From NCBI GenBank assembly GCA_027475525.1, contig JAMWFC010000134.1, positions 1-64,000 of the forward strand: DNA of 64,000 nucleotides. The letters are read 5' to 3'. Positions 55,884 to 64,000 of the stretch are shown here, piece by piece. How positions within the stretch are numbered: position 1 is the stretch's first letter; the number at the start of each line of letters is the position of its first letter. The DNA comes from Macrolepiota albuminosa (taxonomy: Eukaryota; Basidiomycota; Agaricomycetes; Agaricales; Agaricaceae). Both the position numbers and the translations under genes were made by a program. The notes beneath the pieces are model-generated. The model made no database searches, had not been told where the DNA came from, and saw nothing but the letters and a program-made list of their open reading frames with translations.

Positions 55884-57456
55884 GAGCTACGATTCGTGCC
55901 TTCGGCACGAATTTCGTAGCTCGTTGGGGGCTTCGCCCCCAAACCCCCCCCAACTAAGCCTCCACCCTAACCTCACTTCGTTCGGTTAAGGCGTAGCTCG
56001 TTGGGGGCTTCGCCCCCAAACCCCCCCCAACTAAGCCTCCACCCTAACCTCACTTCGTTCGGTTAAGGCCTCGGTTTTCACAACTCAATGCTTAATCCCA
56101 GCCTCAACCTCACTTCGTTCGGTTAAGGCCTCGGTTTTCACAACTCAATGCTTAATCCCAGCCTCAACCTCACTTCGTTCGGTTAAGGCCTCGGTTCGGT
56201 TAAGGCCTCGGTTTTCACAACTCAATGCTTAATCCCAGCCTCAACCTCACTTCGTTCGGTTAAGGCCTCGGTATTCTTCAACTCAGTCCCTTCCACAACT
56301 TTCAAAGCATTATTGTAAGCTAAATTGAATTTTTCTTGAATTTTTTGGATTTTATTAAGCATTTATAAATCTCCAAAAAACTAAAATCAGTGTATCAGTA
56401 GCCTTTGAATTTTTCCTGATTTTTGAGTGATTTTCCTGGGGTCTTTGAGCATTTTCTACTAACATCTTCTGGAAAACAGACCAATTGAGTTTTTCTGAAA
56501 TTTTTCACATTTTCCTGAGCATTTTATAAATCTCAGAAAAACTCAAGTCAGTGTATCAGTAGGCCTCGAATTTTTTCTGATTTTTCAGTGATTTTATCTC
56601 AATTTTCTAAGCATTTCTAATGCTGAAATGAGCCAACTCTTATGTTATTACCCTAAAAGGAAGGTTCTTGGTCAGCCTTGGTCAGCATTAGTTTTTCCCA
56701 GGCGTCGTCCCATTATATAGAGACGAGCTACGATTCGTGCCTTCGGCACGAATTTCGTAGCTCGTTGGGGGCTTCGCCCCCAAACCCCCCCCAACTAAGC
56801 CTCCACCCTAACCTCACTTCGTTCGGTTAGGGCTCCAAGTATGTATAGAAAACTCAATGCTCATTCCCGGCCTCAACCTCACTTCGTTCGGTTAAGGCCT
56901 CCGCATTTCACAGCTCAGTGCTCATTCCCGGCCTCAACCTCACTTCGTTCGGTCCTCTTTCCACAACTCTCAAAGCATTATTGTAAACTAAATTGAATTT
57001 TTCAGATTTTATTCAGCATTTATAAATCTTTAAACTAAAAATCAGTATGTTAGTAGCATTTGAATTTTTCCTGATTTTCTGGTGATTTTCCTGGAATTAT
57101 TTGAGCATTTTCCACTAACATCTCCTGAAAAACAGAGCAATTGAATTTTTCTTGAAATTTTCAGATTTCTTTAAGCATTTATAAACCTCAAAAAATTCAC
57201 AATCAGTGTATCAGTAGCCTTTGAATTTTTTCTGATTTTTCAGTGATTTCCTTTGAAATTTCAAGCATTTTATACACACATCTACCAAAAAACAAACGAA
57301 AAAGGCAATTCTTTGTCAGCCTTAGTCAGAACTGACTAATCAATCAATTCCCAGGCGTCGTCCCATTCTATATAGACGAGCTACGATTCGTGCCTTCGGC
57401 ACGAATTTCGTAGCTCGTTGGGGGCTTCGCCCCCAAACCCCCCCCAACTAAGCCTC
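55884..57456 (-). repeat. Three tandem-like Helitron 3'-end units with paired hairpins
   Basis: Each unit begins GAGCTACGATTCGTGCC and forms a long stem. In the unit at 55884 it spans 55884-55922, with outer arms GAGCTACGA/TCGTAGCTC and inner arms TTCGTGCC/GGCACGAA. A second hairpin follows, TTGGGGGC-TTC-GCCCCCAA (55924-55942). The same pair recurs at 56725, 57378 and, decayed, at 22849. Units are separated by AT-rich spacers that resemble each other. Two exact 77-bp duplications (55915-56068 and 56118-56271) lie inside. The typical CTRR end is not obvious. Confidence 0.7.
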
Positions 57457-60400
57457 CACCCCAACCTCACTTCGTTCGGTTAGGGCTCCAAGTATGTATA
57501 AGTAACTTAGCCTCCACCCCAACCTCACTTCGTTCGGTTAGGGTTCCAAGTATGTATATAAGTAACTCAGTCTCCACCCCAACCTCACTTCGTTCGGTTA
57601 GGGGTTCCAAATATGTATATTCATAACTCAACTTCTATCATGACCTTACTTTCATTATGTCTTACTGATTCAAGCATATGTTGTTAATGAATAGAAAGTT
57701 CACATTTATCAAGAAATGATGTTACAATTCCAAGTTCTATATACTCTATTAATACAGTATCAACAAATATCAAGTTAAATGCTAAAATATAAAAGTTAGT
57801 AATAAGTAGGTAATTAACAATCATACTCACATTTGTAAACCCAAGAAATAATGCTATAATTCCAAGTTATATGTACAGTATCAAGTTAGATGCTAAAATA
57901 TAAAGTTAGTAATAAGTAGTTAATTAACAATCACACTTACATTTGTAAACCATTGAGAACTTCTTGATACACAATATTTGCAGTCATTTTTGATGTATTT
58001 TCTTCTGACAGAATCACCTTGATACGATCTCCTGATGTGCATCGTGAAAGTGCAACATAGAGTTGGCCATGTGTAAAAACTCTGACAGAATCACCTTGAT
58101 ACGATCTCCTGATGTGCATCGTGAAAGTGCAACATAGAGTTGGCCATGTGTAAAAACCGGTGATCGAAGGTCCAATCCAACATGCTTGACTGATTGCCCT
58201 TGAGACTTGTTGATAGTCATAGCAAAGGCCAATCGAATTGGAAACTGTCTCCTGCGTAATGGTATCGGCAAATCCTCTTCAGAAGCATCTAGATTGATTC
58301 TTGGAATCAAAACAGTTGAACCTGCAAACTTGGCATCTCCACTGATAATACGACATCTGAGGACTCTGGTGCTGATATGAGTGACAATCATTCTTGTTCC
58401 ATTGCAAAGTCCTTTGGTTGTGTCTAGATTCCTGAGGAGCATGACAGGAACTCCAATCTTCAAAGCCAGTTTAGCCAAAGGCAAACTACTGGCTTTCAAA
58501 GAGTTGAGATATTCCACAGGATATAATGCAAGGCCATCAGGATTCCTGTTATCAGAGAGAACAGAATCTGCACTCTGTAAGATCCTTTCTTCCCCTGGAT
58601 ACCTCTCTAGAACTTCTGCATTGATCTCCTCTATATCAGAGTTCTTGCCAGAGAGAATAGTCCGGTCCAGGTAATACTGATCATTTTGAGGATGACCAAT
58701 ATCAGGATATGTGGAAGAAATCAATCCAGTGATAGAATTGTCATCACAGATCATCCTTTCAGGCAGTTTGACTGTTTCTCCAGGTCCTAGATTTTTCCCT
58801 GCACCAACATCCAACAACCAAGCTGCATGAGCAATATTCTCTGCAGTCTGATCCAATCTCATATTTTGGACCAAGTAGTGGACTTGAACATGATCCCAAA
58901 GTCGGCCCCTTTTGAGTGAAGCAGCAATCATCTGCTGCCTAAGTCCATGTGGAACCACTGGAAGAGTTTGCCTAAAGTCCCCTCCAAAAACCACAGTAAC
59001 TCCACCAAAGAAAATGTCGTTATTGAAGATGTCTCTGAAGCCACGATCTACAGAGTCAATGGCATTTTTGTGTTGCATTGGAACTTCATCCCAAATAATA
59101 ACTTTGGTGCGGAGTATGAGCTGTGATAACTGGGTTCCTCTCTTGATATTGGCAATGGATGTGTCAAGAGCAGGAATGGGAATTTTGAATCTTGAATGAG
59201 CTGTCCTACCCCCTTCCAACAATAAGGCAGCAATGCCAGATGATGCTACACATAATGCCACATCTCCATTGGAACGAACTGCAGCAGCCAGAGTATTGCA
59301 GACAAAGGTTTTGCCACATCCTCCAGCACTGTGAATGAATAGCATCCTGCCCAAATTGTTGTTGACTGAGTTCATGACAGCATTGAAAGTCTCCAGTTGT
59401 TCCACATTGAACTTGGCCTTGTTTCCCTCCACTCTTTGCTTGAGCTCCTCAACATCATAATTGGTTTCATCTTCTAAAAGCCTGTTGCCTAGAAGAATGA
59501 TCAGTATTCAAGTCAATCTTTTATGCAAATGCCAATTACCTGGAACTATGTTCCAATTCTGTTGAGCCTCTGGCATGTTGGGAAAGTCTTTCAGAGTTTT
59601 CCCAAAATTCATCAAAGTGTCATTGATGAGATAAAGGCCATAGTCATAAATATCTTCATTGGTAAAGATCCGGTCCCTGTACTGCCTAGTATGTTCCAAT
59701 CTGTGTTGAAGATCATCACAGATAGAATGCTTGAATTCATTCCATAGAGCCTCTGGAGTGGCAGGAGCACAGTGGAATAGAATAGTGCAAAACAGCTGTC
59801 TGAGAGCTGATCCTAGTTGGATTGGAGCAGCTTCAGTGAGACACTGCCTCCATTCTGCATCATCCTCCAAAAGACCTAGAGCCTTGCATGCTTCTTGATA
59901 AGTGGGATAGATATGGCCATTGACTGTCCTGAGATCAGCCCATGAAGTTGCATTGGTTACAACAGTCAAGAGCATCCTGAGATAGAACCTTTCTCCCTGT
60001 CTTGGTGAAGCAAAATACATTCTTCCAATTGCTGTCCCTCTCTGCCTCTCCTTCCAACTCCGTTTAGATGGCTCGTAAACAAACTTGGTTGGAAAGTTCT
60101 GATAAGTGGTGTTATTATTGGGAAACCTGGTATTGGCTTCAAACCAAGCTGTGAGTGCAGTCTTGTCTGCATTAGGTCTAGCAGCCACCACCTGTATTGG
60201 TTCATCATCTGGGAAATAGACTTCATGCTGGTTTTCCAAGTGCACAGGCAATCTGTATACTGAAGGATATTCAGCATGCATGTTGAATTCAAAGATGTGC
60301 CAGCAAGCCTCAGGAGCAGAAATGTATCTGGCATCCAAATGTTCTTTGATTTCATCCCTCTCCTCCCTAGCAATCTCCAAAGTTGTCCTATCATGGCCCT

Positions 60401-62656
60401 TGTAGATGTACTTGTGAATGTATTTGATTGCATCCACTGAAGCACAGACTTCCACATTGATATGACATTGGAATTTGGCTGAGAGATATGGATTGTATGG
60501 GACAACATTACGATTGTCATAACGACGACCATGCTTTTCAAAAAAGCGGCCATTGTTAGGTCTGGCATATTGGGGATAGCCATCATCACCATACTGTGTA
60601 GCCTGCTGAAATTCCTTGGGATATCTCTTGGAACATTTGCCATCTACCATGCACTTGGCATTGGGAAAATCTGCTCCACATGGACCATGAACCATATTGG
60701 TAGTAACAACCTAATAATAAAGGTCAGTCACTGCATTGATAATTCAAGCAAAGCCAATACCTGATACAATTGAGGCTGAGTCACTGGATCAGGAATTTGA
60801 GCAGAAACAATAGTGTCCACATGAGCTGCATCTTTGATCTTGTCATGATGATGGAAAAAGATCAAGATATGTATATGTGGAAGTCCCCTCTTTTGAAATT
60901 CAATGGTATGGACAGATGCCACACATTTTCCAAATAGACCATCTTTTATGTCCTTCAAAAGAGCATTCTTCTTGAGTTCAAATACTCTGGCAACAATATC
61001 TGGACGATCAGAAGCTGTTTGCCTCTTTCCATTAACCATAGGTTCCTTCAGCAGAGCCTCTTCTATTTCAGGCCACTTTGGATTGGCAGTCATGGTGATG
61101 AAGAGATCTGGTTTATGGAAATGCCTGCAAATAGCCATAGAGTCCTGGAATAGTTGCTGCATGTGTCGTTCACTTCCAACATGAGAAGAGGGAAGGACTA
61201 CACGTCGACTTTGTCTGCGTAAGTCTTCATCTCCAGCTGCGGCATCGACCACTCCTTGATAGACTTCAGCCCTAATCTTTGTTTGATTGTGTCTAACCCA
61301 ATTAAGTTTTGTTTGTTCAATTGAAGCCCATGCATCAACAACATATTGTTGAAACAATCGACCACTCCAAAGCAAAGCGGCATTAGCTTCTAGAGATCTC
61401 TGCTGAAGTCGGTATGCATAGTAAGCAGTTTCAGTGATATTTTGTGTTCTGCGTTGGCCTCGTGGTCCCAGCTGAGAAGGAATGTTTAAATGAAATCCAT
61501 GTTCTCCAGTTGGAAATATAATCGTGTAGTGCAGAGGAGTACAATAGGGATGTAAATGGCTGATTCGCTTTAATTGACCTCCATGCAGATGCAGGACTAT
61601 ATCGCGATGATCTGATCGTTCCTCAGAACCATCTCCTGGTATAATTGCAGCAACTCCTTCCTGTTCATTAGGGTTGTTATAGCGTCGATGATCTCCCAAG
61701 TTAGCCCTAAGTTGAACAGAAAGCCTTTGTGGTTGGCCCTCAGGAACTTCTGTCATAATCTGCTTTGCATGCTTGTATAAGCCAATAAAAGGATTGACTC
61801 TATGAAGCATATCCTGCAAAGAGGCCATTATCTGTGGATCCAATCTAGGATTGCTTCCTTGACGAAAAGCCAATTGTTGATTGTGATCATAGAAGTAGAG
61901 TTGTGCATACACAGGATGATTGCCTTCAGTTGGAAGCAAAGCACCTGTCAGATGATGGAGCTCTCCATTGATTCTAAAGCTGTATGGTCCAGGAGCATTG
62001 GTAATTGCCTAGTCAATTTTGACTCCCAGAGATGTAAATGCAAAGGCTGCATTGTATTGGCGAATAGATGCTTTAAAAGCATCAGAAAGAGGATGGTGAC
62101 CTTGGAGTAAGCCAAGCAGTTCTGGTGGAGCATCTTCAAGTCTAGGCAAATCAATCTGCCCTTGTAAACAGCACATGCCAAACTTTGGATTACGTCTAGT
62201 AGACTTGGAGAGCTTTTCAGCATCAAAATGTAGAGCATGACAGTGTGGACATGCAACATCCATAGAACCAAGATAATGTGAAGGGGATCCATCCAGATAA
62301 TGCTGTCTTCCTGTTGGAAGAGCATTTCTAGGCTGAACATCATCAGGTTGTTGTATCCTCTGTAAGACAGGAGGTGCTGGTACATTTTGCTGCATGACAT
62401 CCCCAGGTGGATCCACATACTCCAAGTCAGGAGGTGCTGGTAGATATTGCTGTCTATTATCTCCAGGTGGATCCACATACTCCAAGTCCTCCTCTATATT
62501 CTCAGCAGGATTATTCCTAGGATCATCCAGTAGATGAGGATCCAAATCATTGAAATCCTCTTCAAGATCAGCTAAATGCTGCTGTTGCCAGTTTTGTAAG
62601 ATCCTTTCAGCCCTAGCCTGATTCAAAGGCCTATGTTCAGGATTGAGATCAACAAA

Positions 62657-62818
62657 CTGTCAAATTTTGTCAATTAAGAAAGGCTTTTAAAGTTGGCTTT
62701 GCTTTACCTCTAGTCTCAGTTCCTGTTGTTCTTGTTGCCTCAATCCTTCCTCCTCCCTCAGCCTTAACTGTCAAATTTTGTCAATTAAAATAGGCTTTTA
62801 AAGTTGGCTTTGCCTTAC
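62657..62818 (-). repeat. Tandem duplication of a 60-bp exon with its intron
   Basis: The intron at 62818-62768 and exon at 62767-62708 repeat, with divergence, the preceding exon end and the following intron (62707-62657); period 111 bp. The exon encodes LRLREEEGLRQQEQQELRLE and keeps the frame, so it is a symmetric exon duplication. Confidence 0.75.
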
Positions 62819-63433
62819 CTCTAATCTCAGTTCCTCTTGTTGTTCCTGTTGCCTCAATCCTTCCTCCTCCCTCAGTCTTTCTTGGTGCAAAGTAGCCAAT
62901 GCTTCATGTTGTCTTTGTCCTCTCTCTTGCTCCTCATGTCTGACCCTTTGTTGCTCCTCTACTATTGCTTGTGCTAATTCCTGTTGTCTGTCTTGTTCTT
63001 GAATCATAGCCATATGTCTCAGCCTTTGCTGCTCTTGTAATTCTGCTAGTCTGGCAGGAGGTAGAGGTGGCATAGAATTCTGTACAGATACATTTCTGAC
63101 TCTTCTAAATGCCAGAGCAGGTAGGGGTGGCACCATAGGCATAGGATTCTGTAAAGGAGTATTCCATCCTTCAGGCAGAACAGTTTCAGGAATGTCCACA
63201 GGAAGTGGAGCAATAGTAGGCTGGTTGTCTCTTCTATGTATAGGAAGAGGTAGAGCAGGTGAAAGTGGTACCATTCTAGGCCTATTGTTTCTTCTGGATG
63301 TAGAAACAGGTAGAGGTGGCACCATTCTAGGTACAGGATTCTGCAAAGGTGCATCCCATCCTTCAGGCAAATGAGTTTGAGGAATGACAATAGCAAATGG
63401 ATCCTGAGCAATAGGCATATTTCCAGACCCTCT

Positions 63434-63643
63434 GCCTCCAGTTTGTATACCCCTAGTTTGTATACCTCCAGTTTGTATTCCCCCAGTTTGTATTCTCCCA
63501 GTTTGTATACCTCCAGTTTGCATTCCCCCAGTTTGCATTCCCCCAGTTTGCATTCTCCCAGTTTGCATTCCCCCAGTTTGCATTCCCCCAGTTTGCATTT
63601 CTCCAGTTTGCATTCCCCCAGTTTGCATTCCCCCAGTTTGTAT
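63434..63643 (-). repeat. Coding minisatellite, 14 units of 15 bp
   Basis: Encodes 14 tandem QTGGM/QTGGI pentapeptides in the N-terminal low-complexity part of the Helitron protein. The units vary at single positions. Confidence 0.9.
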
Positions 63644-64000
63644 ATCCCCAATTCCCATATCCCCAGTAACAAAATGAAGTGGTATAACCACTGAAGTAGA
63701 TCTTCTACTTCTATGTGCACGACGATCATCAGGATCAGTCATTTGCAACTGTTGAAGCCTGCTTTCAATCCTAGCCTGCTGTCTTTGACCTTCAGGAGTA
63801 CTGGGTTGAGAATGAGTAGTTGAAGATTGCCTAAATTATTGATTTTTTAAGCATTTCAATAGCTCAAACTCTTTAAAAGTTACTTACATGATGATATATC
63901 TAGTATATCAATAGCTAAATGTTGTCAAGCTTTCACTAATAAGCTGAATTCAATGTTTATTAGCATTGATCAATAATAAATGAACTAATACTAACTGTTT

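Larger units (their letters stand above)
57937..63748 (-). pseudogene. Helitron Rep-helicase transposase, near-intact
   Basis: Exons: 63748-62819, 62767-62708, 62656-60761, 60710-59540, 59488-57937, all GT-AG with consistent phases; about 1843 residues. A low-complexity N-terminus is followed by a zinc-like CPHCHALHF. The Helitron_like_N Rep domain has LFITMTANPKWPEI and the HUH motif LPHIHILIFF, with the tyrosine motif IKYIHKYIYKGHDR in the next exon. The Pif1 helicase has Walker A GGCGKT, IIWDE and GGDFRQTLP. Two breaks are seen. One is a TAG at 62011-62009 between GVKID and AITNAPG. The other is an exact 77-bp duplication (58004-58157) near the C-terminus, and removing it restores the frame to the stop at 57937. 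If that is artefactual, only the TAG remains. A further upstream exon is likely (acceptor near 63833, donor near 63888), so the true start may lie near or beyond the window end. Confidence 0.85.
55884..64000 (-). mobile_element. Helitron, nearly complete, 5' end outside window
   Basis: Carries a Rep/helicase gene on the minus strand (57937 to beyond 63748) and ends on the left in GC-rich hairpins at 55884, 56725 and 57378. Helitrons transpose by a rolling-circle-like mechanism using a HUH endonuclease fused to a Pif1 helicase. The right (5') terminus is not in the window. Confidence 0.85.

Noticed and set aside
63434..63643. CRISPR-like array
   Set aside because: The 15-bp units have no spacers and stay in a reading frame; it is a coding minisatellite.
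63371..63694. Plus-strand Ser/Tyr-rich frame (SLHSPSLHSP...)
   Set aside because: Antisense of the coding minisatellite in the Helitron gene.

Overview
The window looks like a chromosomal segment of a filamentous fungus, most likely a basidiomycete (Agaricomycete-like). The reasons are many short GT-AG introns of 44-60 bp, a patatin/NB-ARC/TPR (NLR-like) gene pair, a fungal Zn(II)2Cys6 regulator, and a dense nest of Ty3/gypsy chromoviruses, solo LTRs and Helitrons. No bacterial signatures, tRNA, rRNA or CRISPR array were seen.

Layout. 1-1170: LTR and repeat debris. 2070-7392 (-): NLR-like gene copy 1, broken. 7393-12682: its flank, with a MITE, a hAT-like element that contains a solo LTR, a truncated Zn-cluster gene fragment and a 5'-truncated protein-L-isoaspartate methyltransferase (+). 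12784-14870: a repeat pair around a PIF/Harbinger-type transposase fragment. 15534-21958 (-): gypsy copy 1, CpG-decayed, with a solo LTR inside. 22221-22845: repeat with a solo LTR. 22849-24758 (-): Helitron fragment. 24759-43447 (+): a large chromovirus ('element A') with a long gag, a decayed pol and an extra ORF after pol. An intact gypsy element (27964-34521, -) is nested inside it. 43448-44859: repeat debris. 44860-49240 (-): NLR-like copy 2, apparently intact (six exons, 1370 aa). 49241-52648: duplicated flank ending in an intact Zn2Cys6 gene (-). 53805-54772 (+): membrane protein. 55884-64000 (-): Helitron with a near-complete Rep/helicase gene.

The NLR copies and their flanks form a direct segmental duplication about 42 kb apart, with the transposon nest between them. 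Copy 2 keeps intact NLR and Zn-cluster genes. Copy 1 has a nonsense codon, three mobile insertions and truncated flank genes. Both NLR copies lack the patatin catalytic Ser and Asp.

Three cross-cutting signals matter. (i) Eleven perfect tandem duplications of exactly 77 bp occur, mostly in repeats. Removing two of them restores reading frames, so they look like assembly joins (k-mer 77) rather than biology. (ii) Many repeats show C-to-T decay at CpG, and many in-frame stops are TGA where CGA is expected. (iii) Two independent solo LTRs of one family carry an intron-containing segment followed at once by an intron-less copy of the same segment.
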